Source of the DNA: Bacteroidales bacterium UBA7569
GTDB taxonomy: Bacteria > Bacteroidota > Bacteroidia > Bacteroidales > Paludibacteraceae
Direction of reading: 5' to 3'
Assembly: GCA_002477945.1 (NCBI GenBank)
Contig: DLLF01000038.1
Coordinates: 45,800 to 66,218 of the forward strand
Length of the DNA: 20,419 nucleotides
The translations under genes were made by a program, and so were the position numbers. Positions 6,223 through 12,157 of this stretch are shown piece by piece (the first letter of the stretch is position 1; each line of letters starts with the position of its first letter). The notes beneath the pieces are model-generated. The model was not told the DNA's origin. It saw only the letters and a list, made by a program, of their open reading frames with translations, and searched no databases.

Positions 6223-6254
6223 CCCCTCCTTTGAAGGAGGGGCTGGGGGAGGTC
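6223..6254. repeat. Palindromic GC-rich interspersed repeat, copy B (inverted)
   Basis: This is the reverse orientation of copy A, with arms CCCCTCCTT / AAGGAGGGG followed by the CTGGGGGAGGTC tag. It ends directly against the stop codon of the second maturase (TGA at 6255-6257 on the minus strand). It may act as a 3'-end stabiliser or partial transcription barrier between the maturase and the 91-aa gene. Confidence 0.82.
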
Positions 6255-7253
6255 TCATTCCTCCCGCACATCAAACGGGTCGAGGTAATCTATCTCAGGT
6301 ATCTCGTTGCCGGTATGCAATCCCTGTGCTGCCAGCGTCTGTTGCAACTCGCGGCTCGCATTGCGCTCCAGGTGGGCAAGCACACACTGCTGGTGCGAGG
6401 GCGTGTTGGCGTCCATCGTCAGGCGGTCGTTGAGCCATATACAGCGGTGGCAGTGATAGGCGTCGCACTTGCGGCACAGCGGTGCGTGGTCTATTTGCAG
6501 GAGTTGCCGATTGGGTATGTTCAGCCCGCTGTCCACATCGCCCACCGACCGCGAAGCGTCTTTCGTCGTGTGGTTCATACGGTTTGAAATCCCCATCCGC
6601 TCATCGTAGTAGAACGCAGGACAGAGATAGAATTTCCCGTTGGGTGCCACCGTGATATTGCCGATGCCCGCCTCGCAGTTGTGCATCTCCGTCAGCACAA
6701 GGCGGTCAGTCAAGAGGTTAAGCGACACGCCGGCACCGACTCCCCCTGCCCCCTCAAAGAGGGGGTGCTCGGTATCGGATACTTGCTTGGTAAGCAGGTT
6801 TGCCACCACCTTGCCTATCGTCCCCAACGCCTTTTTGTAATCTTCAGTCTGTTCGTCGCGGAAAGCCGCTATATCCGTCAGGCAGATATTCAGCCGTTCC
6901 ACCTGCGGCAGCAGGGCGGCTATGTCGTACTGTCGTGCGATGAACTCGCCCGTCGTCAGACGCAGCACCACATTCTTCCCCGCCACAGCAGCAGGCACAC
7001 CGTTATACACCCGCACATCACGCCCAATCTTCACGTGGTCGATACTCTCTATCAACTCATTGTATTCCTCGGGCAGGTCGTAGTCAGGATAGACGTATTG
7101 TATCATCAGGTTCTGCTTCATGCCGAAGCGTATCGCTTTGCGCAGCGTCTCTATCGGCATCAGTCGCCGCTCCGTGAGCGGGTTATCGGCATGGCAGTAT
7201 GCCACGCTCGTGTCGTCCAAAAGGATAACCAAGTATTGTAAGTACGGTTTCAT
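6255..7253 (-). CDS. CXXX-repeat peptide maturase (radical-SAM-like without the N-terminal cysteine triad)
   Basis: This 332-aa protein begins 3 nt after the radical SAM gene ends. It has no C-x3-C-x2-C motif in its N-terminal half, so it should not make the radical-generating cluster. Its C-terminal half resembles a SPASM/twitch auxiliary-cluster domain: C193 in 'MHNCEAGIGNI', C211 in 'GKFYLCPAFYY', then 'CRKCDAYHCHRC' (C260, C263, C268, C271). The strand-helix pattern at the N-terminus ('YLQYLVILLDDTSVAYCH') is consistent with a degenerate TIM barrel. From memory, this pairs with the NCBIfam 'CXXX repeat peptide maturase' idea. It probably works as a partner of the neighbouring radical SAM enzyme. 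Residues about 162-174 ('EHPLFEGAGGVGAG') are encoded by a copy of the interspersed palindromic repeat and look like an in-frame insertion. Confidence 0.82.
   Translation of the reverse strand: MKPYLQYLVILLDDTSVAYCHADNPLTERRLMPIETLRKAIRFGMKQNLMIQYVYPDYDLPEEYNELIESIDHVKIGRDVRVYNGVPAAVAGKNVVLRLTTGEFIARQYDIAALLPQVERLNICLTDIAAFRDEQTEDYKKALGTIGKVVANLLTKQVSDTEHPLFEGAGGVGAGVSLNLLTDRLVLTEMHNCEAGIGNITVAPNGKFYLCPAFYYDERMGISNRMNHTTKDASRSVGDVDSGLNIPNRQLLQIDHAPLCRKCDAYHCHRCIWLNDRLTMDANTPSHQQCVLAHLERNASRELQQTLAAQGLHTGNEIPEIDYLDPFDVREE
6738..6769. repeat. Palindromic repeat copy C, inside the maturase gene
   Basis: GACTCCCCC-TG-CCCCCTC-AAA-GAGGGGG-TGCT has the same plan and orientation as copy A, but lies inside the 332-aa maturase gene. 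It keeps the reading frame and encodes a Gly-rich loop between the N-terminal and SPASM-like regions. Compared with copies A and B it has several substitutions, as expected for an older insertion. Confidence 0.7.
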
Positions 7254-7256
7254 GGC

Positions 7257-8483
7257 TTAGCAAATTACATCGTTGTTGTGTTTGGCGGCTTGTTGTGCCT
7301 CAAACTCCTCGCGCTTGCCTTCGAGTTCCAACTTGCGGTAGAGTTTGTTCCAGTAATAGTTGTTCGCACGCACACGCGCTTTGTGCATCAGGCATATCGC
7401 CGTGGCACGCTCATAGACGGTGTGTGTCTTGGCGGCATCGTAGTTCTCGCCCTGGCACCATGCGCACCCTTCTGCCACCTCGCAGTCCACGCACTCGGGC
7501 TTCGACTGCGTACAGCGGTCGAGCGTCAGGAACGGGCGCAACTTGTTGTTGTCTATGCCGTCATGGATATTGCCGATGATCCACGCTTCTTTGTCGCGCA
7601 GCGAGTACTGCGCAAAGCGGGTGCATGGGTAGAAATTACCCGCCGCATCTATCGCCAGCATCTTACCCGCACCGCACCAGTTCTGGTTCTGCAGCGTACA
7701 GTCCAGCGGCTTGCCCATATTCTCCGAGAAGAACGAACAGGCATACTGCTCATATAGTCCGCGGTCGATAATCTCGTCCGCAAGGTCGGTCAGTTGCTCC
7801 TCAAACAAGGCGTCGTCTCCCTCGTGCCATACGTCCTCGAACACGCAGTTGATGTTCACCTGATGGATACCCAAATCGTACAGGTGCAGCACACTCTCTT
7901 TGATGTACGGAATATCCGCCGACGAGATGGTTACTTTCGTGCCGTCGCCGGGGAACTGGCTCTGCCACAGCGGGATATTGCGCACCACGTCGTTGTATGA
8001 CCCGCGCTCCGAGTTCTTATATACGCGGTTCAGGTCATGCTTGCGCCGTGTGCCGTCGATGGTGATACCGATACTCAGGTGCTGTTTGTTCTTTTCGATA
8101 AACCGCTGCACCTTTTCGCTGTCGTAGTTGAGCCCGTTGGTTGTAAAATTGAAACGATAGGAATTAAACCAATGATGGTTTAGACGATACATTTCTGTTT
8201 TTATGTAGTCACAAATCTTATCAATCAAATCTATCTCTAAAAATGGTTCCCCACCGATAAAGTCCCATACCACACTTTCGTATGTAAAATTCACATCATG
8301 CTCATGTTGCAATATGTAGTCAATAGTTGCTTTGGCTACTTCAAAAGACATCCTCTCTTTTTCGTTCTTCCCAACTAAATAACAATATTTACATGCTAAT
8401 TGGCAATCTTTTGTGACTATAAAAGTAATGTTTTTAGCCTCACCATGCCCCCATGCTTCAAGATTATCTTTAACGTATCCCAT
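7257..8483 (-). CDS. Radical SAM/SPASM peptide maturase, CXXX-repeat target type
   Basis: This 408-aa radical SAM protein carries the cluster motif C27-x3-C31-x2-C34 ('KDCQLACKYCYLV'), a G-G-E-P motif ('DFIGGEPFLEIDL') and 'FNFTTNGL', which together define the SAM barrel. The C-terminal part is a SPASM domain for auxiliary 4Fe-4S clusters: 'NWCGAGKMLAIDAAGNFYPC', then a dense run 'CTQSKPECVDCEVAEGCAWC' and a late 'AICLMH'. Enzymes of this layout install C-C, thioether or related crosslinks on ribosomal peptides. The adjacent Cys-repeat precursor is the likely substrate. It lies 53 nt after the precursor gene, separated by a hairpin, and 3 nt before the second maturase. The 5' third of the gene (about 8150-8483) is markedly more AT-rich than the rest, suggesting a recombination junction within the gene. 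Confidence 0.93.
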   Translation of the reverse strand: MGYVKDNLEAWGHGEAKNITFIVTKDCQLACKYCYLVGKNEKERMSFEVAKATIDYILQHEHDVNFTYESVVWDFIGGEPFLEIDLIDKICDYIKTEMYRLNHHWFNSYRFNFTTNGLNYDSEKVQRFIEKNKQHLSIGITIDGTRRKHDLNRVYKNSERGSYNDVVRNIPLWQSQFPGDGTKVTISSADIPYIKESVLHLYDLGIHQVNINCVFEDVWHEGDDALFEEQLTDLADEIIDRGLYEQYACSFFSENMGKPLDCTLQNQNWCGAGKMLAIDAAGNFYPCTRFAQYSLRDKEAWIIGNIHDGIDNNKLRPFLTLDRCTQSKPECVDCEVAEGCAWCQGENYDAAKTHTVYERATAICLMHKARVRANNYYWNKLYRKLELEGKREEFEAQQAAKHNNDVIC

Positions 8484-8502
8484 ACTATTTTGTATTAAGT
8501 GA

Positions 8503-8524
8503 GTACGCCATCAGTGTGACGTAC
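8503..8524 (-). terminator. Intercistronic hairpin between precursor and radical SAM gene
   Basis: An 8-bp stem with one G-U pair (GTACGTCA / TGGCGTAC on the minus strand, 6-nt loop) sits in the 53-nt gap after the precursor stop. It is followed by an AT-rich stretch without a clean U-tract. RiPP operons often have a partial terminator or RNA-stability hairpin here, so that precursor mRNA exceeds enzyme mRNA. Confidence 0.45.
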
Positions 8525-8536
8525 CCACAAGTAAAA

Positions 8537-8800
8537 TTAGTAGTAACCTCTACATCCACCAGAGCACCCACCTGAACAACTTCTTGCACAAGCACCAGTG
8601 CATGCACCGGTGCAAGAACCTGTACAACCACTACAATAATTTGTGCAGCCTCCGTACGTGCATCCAGTTGCTGCCAAAGTTTGTTCAATTGGTAACGACG
8701 AAAGCACTACTGCGCCTACGACAGGCAGGGCGGCTTTGGCTGCCTTCTTGAAGAACTCGCGACGCGACTGGAGTTCTTCGCTTGAATTTTTGTTAGACAT
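8537..8800 (-). CDS. CXXX-repeat Cys-rich peptide precursor with Tat signal
   Basis: With the start at 8800 (87 aa; an upstream in-frame ATG at 8821 falls in the leader dyad), the leader reads 'SRREFFKKAAKAALPVVGA' (12-30). This is a textbook twin-arginine signal (S-R-R-x-F-F-K), followed by a hydrophobic stretch and a likely cleavage site around 'TLAA' (41-44). The core then carries ten cysteines: C47, C52, C56, C59, C63, C67, C71, C75, C79 and C83. The last seven are in perfect four-residue register (C-x3), separated by Thr/Ser/Gly/Ala, and the protein ends R-G-Y-Y. This matches the CXXX-repeat RiPP precursors named in NCBIfam (from memory). Modification by the two downstream maturases, then Tat export through the operon's own TatAC, is the natural reading. 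The chemical structure and activity of the product are unknown. Confidence 0.92.
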   Translation of the reverse strand: MSNKNSSEELQSRREFFKKAAKAALPVVGAVVLSSLPIEQTLAATGCTYGGCTNYCSGCTGSCTGACTGACARSCSGGCSGGCRGYY

Positions 8801-8803
8801 AAA

Positions 8804-8839
8804 ACAAAACGTTTTGTGCATAGGAACTCCCGACTATGC
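8804..8839. promoter_or_regulatory. Two dyads directly upstream of the precursor start codon
   Basis: A perfect 14-bp palindrome, ACAAAACGTTTTGT, lies at 8804-8817, only 3 nt from the start codon. Next to it is a 6-bp inverted repeat with a 10-nt loop (GCATAG / CTATGC, 8818-8839). They sit between the terminator of the upstream RNA and the precursor ATG. They could be an operator or a ribosome-binding-site-masking RNA structure. Confidence 0.4.
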
Positions 8840-8870
8840 GATAATAAATTGGATTAGACAGGTATATAAC

Positions 8871-8906
8871 AAAAAACGTGGAGTTCGACCGTCGTCGTTC
8901 CACGTT
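8871..8906 (-). terminator. Intrinsic terminator of RNA copy 1
   Basis: The stem AACGTGGA (8899-8906 read on the minus strand) pairs with TCCACGTT (8875-8882) across a 16-nt interval. It is followed on the minus strand by T residues through 8871. If it acts as an attenuator, it controls entry into the CXXX-peptide operon that begins at 8800. Confidence 0.75.
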
Positions 8907-9316
8907 TTGAGGCCTTCGCATTGCCCTGAATGAATAGAACAGACAACGCGAAGCCCACGCCAATACAAGAATACACCCTTCGTGATAGAAACATTGCACT
9001 TGCAAAAACAAGTGTCCGAATCCCTGTTTGCCACGATGCAAAACACATCATGCCAAAGAGTGCCATATACTCATATTCCGTAAGCGTCCATCGTTGCTAA
9101 GCCCTGACTCATTCAATTGAAAGTTGCGAAGTTTCAAAACATCAGAACGAAGCGCAAATAACGCCTTTTATTATGTATGTCTGTGGAGTCCGAAACATCA
9201 GTGTCCGGTGATTCCATTGCTATTCATATCTACCGCATTTCCCCTTGTTGCAAGGGACGCAGGCAGCCGAATGTAAATCCATAATACCCACCCGCTTACC
9301 TCAGCGCGGACTTCAC
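8871..9316 (-). ncRNA. Structured RNA, copy 1, upstream of the CXXX cassette
   Basis: A roughly 440-nt transcript is predicted on the minus strand from the promoter at 9322-9353 to an intrinsic terminator (stem AACGTGGA / TCCACGTT at 8875-8906, T-run 8871-8876). Near the 3' end a long stem pairs bases 8942-8956 (GGGCTTCGCGTTGTC on the minus strand) with 8911-8926 (GGGCAATGCGAAGGCC). It shares ordered blocks with the RNA at 19324-19615: CTTAGCAACGATG, CTTCGCGTTGTC and GGCAATGCGA, then the terminator. There is no convincing ORF. A Bacteroidales-specific family such as the Rfam Bacteroidales-1 motif (also promoter- and terminator-bounded) is a possible identity, but I could not verify it. The terminator ends 70 nt before the precursor ATG with no clear promoter between, so it may also act as a leader/attenuator for the operon. 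Confidence 0.72.
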
Positions 9317-9321
9317 GTCTG

Positions 9322-9353
9322 CAAATGTATGAATTCTTTTGCAGACAGACAAA
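9322..9353 (-). promoter_or_regulatory. Bacteroidota promoter for RNA copy 1
   Basis: On the minus strand the -33 box TTTG (9350-9353) is followed by exactly 20 nt and the -7 box TACATTTG (9322-9329). The same architecture and spacing precede the second RNA copy. The transcript should start around 9314-9317. Confidence 0.78.
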
Positions 9354-9532
9354 AGTTTTGAGCCAAAATCAGGGTTGTCACATCAAAATGACGCGTACTT
9401 AATGCAGGACAACCGCATCAAAATGAGTCTACTGAGTGGTTGTAGTTTTCTTATACAAAAACTATGTAAAGAGCAAATTAATAAACTATGCGTGTCAGTT
9501 CCGTCGGCATTCATATCCGGTTCATTCCATTA

Positions 9533-9576
9533 ATCCTATCCGTCTTATCCGTCCCATTCGCCTAATTTGTCCCACC
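9533..9576. repeat. Degenerate 9-bp tandem repeat
   Basis: About four to five units follow the pattern N-N-N-A-T-Y-Y-G-Y with a 9-bp period (CCTATCCGT, CTTATCCGT, CCCATTCGC, CTAATTTGT). The same period and consensus recur at 9737-9790, 19104-19148 and 19234-19261. Confidence 0.72.
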
Positions 9577-9587
9577 TTCCTCGAACT

Positions 9588-9613
9588 TCTCGATCAAATA
9601 GAACGTCTATTAT
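9588..9613. repeat. 26-bp repeat, copy 1
   Basis: The sequence begins TCTCGATCAAATAGAACG and ends TCTATTAT. It matches 9844-9869 at 24 of 26 positions. The unit TAGAACGTCT also occurs a second time just before copy 2. Confidence 0.75.
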
Positions 9614-9694
9614 CATCTCGTTGGCGGATTCTTTGCCCTCTTTGTCATCTCCCCTGCAATTGCCAAATCGTCAATCGCCAAATAGTAAATGTCC

Positions 9695-9774
9695 ACGACC
9701 CCTCAACGAGACCTGAAGCCGCCCTCAACGAGAGATGACCTTATTTGTCTCATTCGACTAATCTGTCCAATTCG
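9695..9774. repeat. Dispersed ~80-bp repeat, copy 1 (with nonamer tail)
   Basis: This block runs from ACGACCCCTCAA to CTGTCCAATTCG, with the shared centre ACGAGAGAT-ACCTTATTTGTCTCATTCG. It aligns along its length with 19062-19141. Both copies lie in gene-free stretches. The right half is made of 9-bp units (CTTATTTGT, CTCATTCGA, CTAATCTGT, CCAATTCGT). No ORF or transposase is attached. Confidence 0.78.
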
Positions 9775-9843
9775 TACAATCAGTCTTATAACTCCAATCT
9801 GCCAAAACCCTCTTATAGCATAGGGTTCCCCTTCTATAGAACG

Positions 9844-9869
9844 TCTCGATAAAATAGAACGTCTATCAT
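9844..9869. repeat. 26-bp repeat, copy 2
   Basis: This is the second copy of the element at 9588-9613, with two mismatches, about 255 bp away in the same orientation. Confidence 0.75.
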
Positions 9870-10029
9870 AATTTATCCGCTGAAGAAATCAACGGCTCAT
9901 TGGCGACAATGGGTGGAGTCCTCCGGGGATGCGGACGCCTCACCTGCGTTTTTTTATGGCTCTTTCATGGACTTTAATGGAGATAAAAGAAGTTCCTGGC
10001 GTAGGAAATTAATGGTCAATTATACGGTA

Positions 10030-10146
10030 ATTAACGGAGAACAAGGAGTGATTAACGGAGTCCACAGGTCTCTGATAACGGCGTTTGACGGGGTCTTTTC
10101 CATTCAGTGAATGGTATGTCTTGCTTGGTTTTATGGTCATTAACGG
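10030..10146. repeat. ATTAACGG short repeats
   Basis: ATTAACGG occurs at 10030-10037, 10051-10058 and 10139-10146, with a variant GATAACGG at 10074-10081. The first three sites are 21-23 bp apart. A perfect palindrome, CCATTCA-G-TGAATGG (10100-10114), lies between sites. This could be a cluster of protein-binding sites or merely a decayed repeat. Confidence 0.5.
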
Positions 10147-10227
10147 AAAAACCGGAGAAATTGTCAAGGCGGTGATTCACAGAATCTGTGAATGGGATAG
10201 AATGGCGTATCCTATGGATACCCGCAT

Positions 10228-10268
10228 AAAAAACAAGAAGAGCCGGGCATCTTCTGCCCGACTCCTCT
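10228..10268 (-). terminator. Intrinsic terminator of gldJ
   Basis: On the minus strand a stem GTCGGGCA / TGCCCGGC, extended by GAG-type arms, is followed by a T-rich run (10228-10233). It lies just after the gldJ stop codon and closes that transcript. Confidence 0.85.
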
Positions 10269-10294
10269 CATACAAAACTTATCTCGTACTGGAG

Positions 10295-11956
10295 TTATTT
10301 GCTTTCTATGTACGGATCAATCTGGTTACCAACCGTTGACATCGCACAACGGAAACCAATAGTACTTGACGATTTGTCCTGATCCATATAGCGGCGGGTT
10401 GATGGATTCAGCCAATAGATTCGGTCTCTCCACGAACCGCCTTTGTAAACGCGCGTATTCTTTGTGATCTTTGGTGCCAAAACATCGGTCGGATCATGCT
10501 TGATCTCGGTCAGGTTCTCCACGGCTGTTGTATCCAACGGATAGTCAGTGTTGAGCAACGAAGCGAAATCTCCGTCCTTGTAGTCACGCTTGTCATCAGT
10601 CCCTGCGTATTCGGTCGCTACCGCACCCACGGAGTCTATCACATACTCGTTGCGTATGCTTCCGTCTTCCATCACAATTTGGGTCTTCTTCGGACGTGTG
10701 TAGATGTTTCCGCGGAAAGAGTTATACTCGCTCGTCTCCTGGTTCGTGGTCTCGCGATATACGTCCATTACCCATTCGTTCACGTTTCCTGCCATATTAT
10801 ACAAGCCGAAATCATTGGGCATAAACTCATCCACTGGTGCGGTGATTACATAGCGGTCGTTCAATGCACCGCTTACACCCATCATGTCGCCTCGTCCTCT
10901 CACGAAATTGGCTTGCAACTGACCGCGTTGCTTGTTTGTCAGGTTCCTCGGATGATAGCCAGACCATGGGTAAATCTTGCCCTCCACTGTCAAACCGTCT
11001 TCGCCGGCAATCGGTGCATAAGCGGCAAACTCCCATTCTGCCTCGGTCGGAAGACGATAGCCTACCACCAATATACCATCGGCACGGTTGACTTTCCTCT
11101 CGTTACCGTAACTGTCTAATTTCGGTTTCTTGCCCATTTCCGGTGAATAGTCGGCTATGGTCAGGTATTTCTGTGTGTTGAATACAAACTTGTCGCGGAT
11201 ATATTCATAAGAAGGACGGTACATCGTGATAACGTTCTCTGGATCATCCGGATCGGGTATGTCATACGCTTCCATCTCATAACCCGTCATCATCTCCCAC
11301 TCATCCTTGTACGCTTCGTCGTCGGTGGGTTGCAAGTCTGCAAATGGAGGAGGCACGATAGCACCTGCTTGTATCAAAGCCAACTCGTTTACACGATCCG
11401 TACGCCATTGGCTGTACGCCATAGCCTGCTCCCACGAAACACCTACCACAGGGTAGAAACTGAAAGCGGGATGGCGATAATAGTTGTCCAAGTAGGGTTC
11501 ATTGTAAGCCATCTCTTCGCGCCATACAGTGGTATCCGGCAATACTTTTTTTACCAATGTGGGCGAAACGGCACCGAACACCATCTTCATCCAATGTTCA
11601 TATTCACGCCAGTTCAGGTTGGTCACCTCATACTTGTCCATATAGAATGATGTAACGGTTATGCTACGCTGTTGGTTGTTACGCGGGGCGGTAACGAACT
11701 CATCTTTTTCGCCCAACATAAACGTACCACCCTGAATGGGTACCATTCCCGTCGGGGTGAGATTCGTTACTCCTGCCAATGCCTCGAAATTGGTAGTGTT
11801 TTTGTCATAGTAATTCCATCCTGTGGTATTCGAGACCTTGGTGTTCAAATCACGATTATTCGAGCAGCAGGCGAAAAATACCACTGCTGAGAGCGACGCT
11901 GCTTTCAGAACTATCCCCAGCACAGAAAGCAATGCAAACTTCGTCCGATTCTTCAT
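10295..11956 (-). CDS. gldJ: GldJ-like SUMF-domain lipoprotein (gliding/type IX secretion)
   Basis: This roughly 553-aa lipoprotein has a hydrophobic N-terminal segment ending 'FFAC' with lipidation at the first Cys of 'CCSNN'. After 'TGWNYYDKNTTNFEA' comes a formylglycine-generating-enzyme-like (SUMF1) domain running from 'GMVPIQGGTFMLG' to 'STIGFRCAMS'. Landmarks typical of GldJ are 'SFYMDKYEVTNLNWREYEHW', 'LPDTTVWR', 'YRHPAFSFYPVVGVSWEQA', 'QWRTDRVNE', 'RLPTEAEWEFAA' and 'YNMAGNVNEWVMDVYR'. The length matches GldJ (about 560 aa) better than GldK/PorK. In Flavobacterium, GldJ is an outer-membrane lipoprotein that stabilises GldK and is needed for gliding and type IX secretion. Here it stands alone, without gldL, M or N. 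I prefer the ATG at 11956, which has GGAAG upstream; 11968 is possible. It is expressed divergently from folP, with its own terminator at 10228-10268. Confidence 0.88.
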   Translation of the reverse strand: MKNRTKFALLSVLGIVLKAASLSAVVFFACCSNNRDLNTKVSNTTGWNYYDKNTTNFEALAGVTNLTPTGMVPIQGGTFMLGEKDEFVTAPRNNQQRSITVTSFYMDKYEVTNLNWREYEHWMKMVFGAVSPTLVKKVLPDTTVWREEMAYNEPYLDNYYRHPAFSFYPVVGVSWEQAMAYSQWRTDRVNELALIQAGAIVPPPFADLQPTDDEAYKDEWEMMTGYEMEAYDIPDPDDPENVITMYRPSYEYIRDKFVFNTQKYLTIADYSPEMGKKPKLDSYGNERKVNRADGILVVGYRLPTEAEWEFAAYAPIAGEDGLTVEGKIYPWSGYHPRNLTNKQRGQLQANFVRGRGDMMGVSGALNDRYVITAPVDEFMPNDFGLYNMAGNVNEWVMDVYRETTNQETSEYNSFRGNIYTRPKKTQIVMEDGSIRNEYVIDSVGAVATEYAGTDDKRDYKDGDFASLLNTDYPLDTTAVENLTEIKHDPTDVLAPKITKNTRVYKGGSWRDRIYWLNPSTRRYMDQDKSSSTIGFRCAMSTVGNQIDPYIESK

Positions 11957-11987
11957 ATATACTTCCATTGTAATACTATTCAGTCCG

Positions 11988-12018
11988 CAAAGTTACGTTA
12001 TTTTCTCCACTGCACCAA
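11988..12018 (-). promoter_or_regulatory. Promoter of gldJ
   Basis: On the minus strand a -33 element, GTTG (core 12016-12018), is followed by 20 nt and the -7 box TAACTTTG (11988-11995). It lies 20-30 nt upstream of the two candidate gldJ starts. Confidence 0.75.
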
Positions 12019-12096
12019 CATAATGAGACGAAAAACTTCCAAAAAAGAACCTTTTTGCAGGTTTATTCCCATACTTTCCGTTGTTTTTTACACATT

Positions 12097-12130
12097 TTTG
12101 GGGGCGTTTCAGTGAAAAATACTACCTTTG
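12097..12130 (+). promoter_or_regulatory. Promoter of folP-cdaA
   Basis: TTTG at 12097-12100 and TACCTTTG at 12123-12130 form a Bacteroidota-type promoter. The spacer is 22 nt, slightly long. It precedes the folP start by 27 nt and diverges from the gldJ promoter. Confidence 0.72.
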
Positions 12131-12157
12131 CATACTCCAATATGAGATGATGCTGAT

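Larger units (their letters stand above)
9354..10227. other. Gene-free, repeat-rich stretch
   Basis: I see no credible gene in these roughly 870 bases. Open frames here (for example 9913-10110) are made of repeats and have no recognisable protein features. The stretch holds nonamer repeats (9533-9576, 9737-9790), a dispersed block (9695-9774), a 26-bp repeat pair (9588-9613, 9844-9869), ATTAACGG repeats (10030-10146) and palindromes (10100-10114, 10175-10193). It separates the CXXX cassette from the terminator of gldJ. Confidence 0.7.

Noticed and set aside
8485..8688. 67-aa minus-strand ORF overlapping the precursor gene.
   Set aside because: It is a frame shadow of the Cys-repeat DNA. The Val-rich sequence arises from the repeated codons.
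8834..9066. Overlapping minus-strand ORFs of 70-82 aa within RNA copy 1.
   Set aside because: They follow a promoter-to-terminator RNA with conserved stems. The second RNA copy does not preserve any of these frames.
9913..10110. 65-aa plus-strand ORF in the gene-free stretch.
   Set aside because: It is composed of the ATTAACGG repeat region, has no domain or promoter, and its composition is that of repeats.
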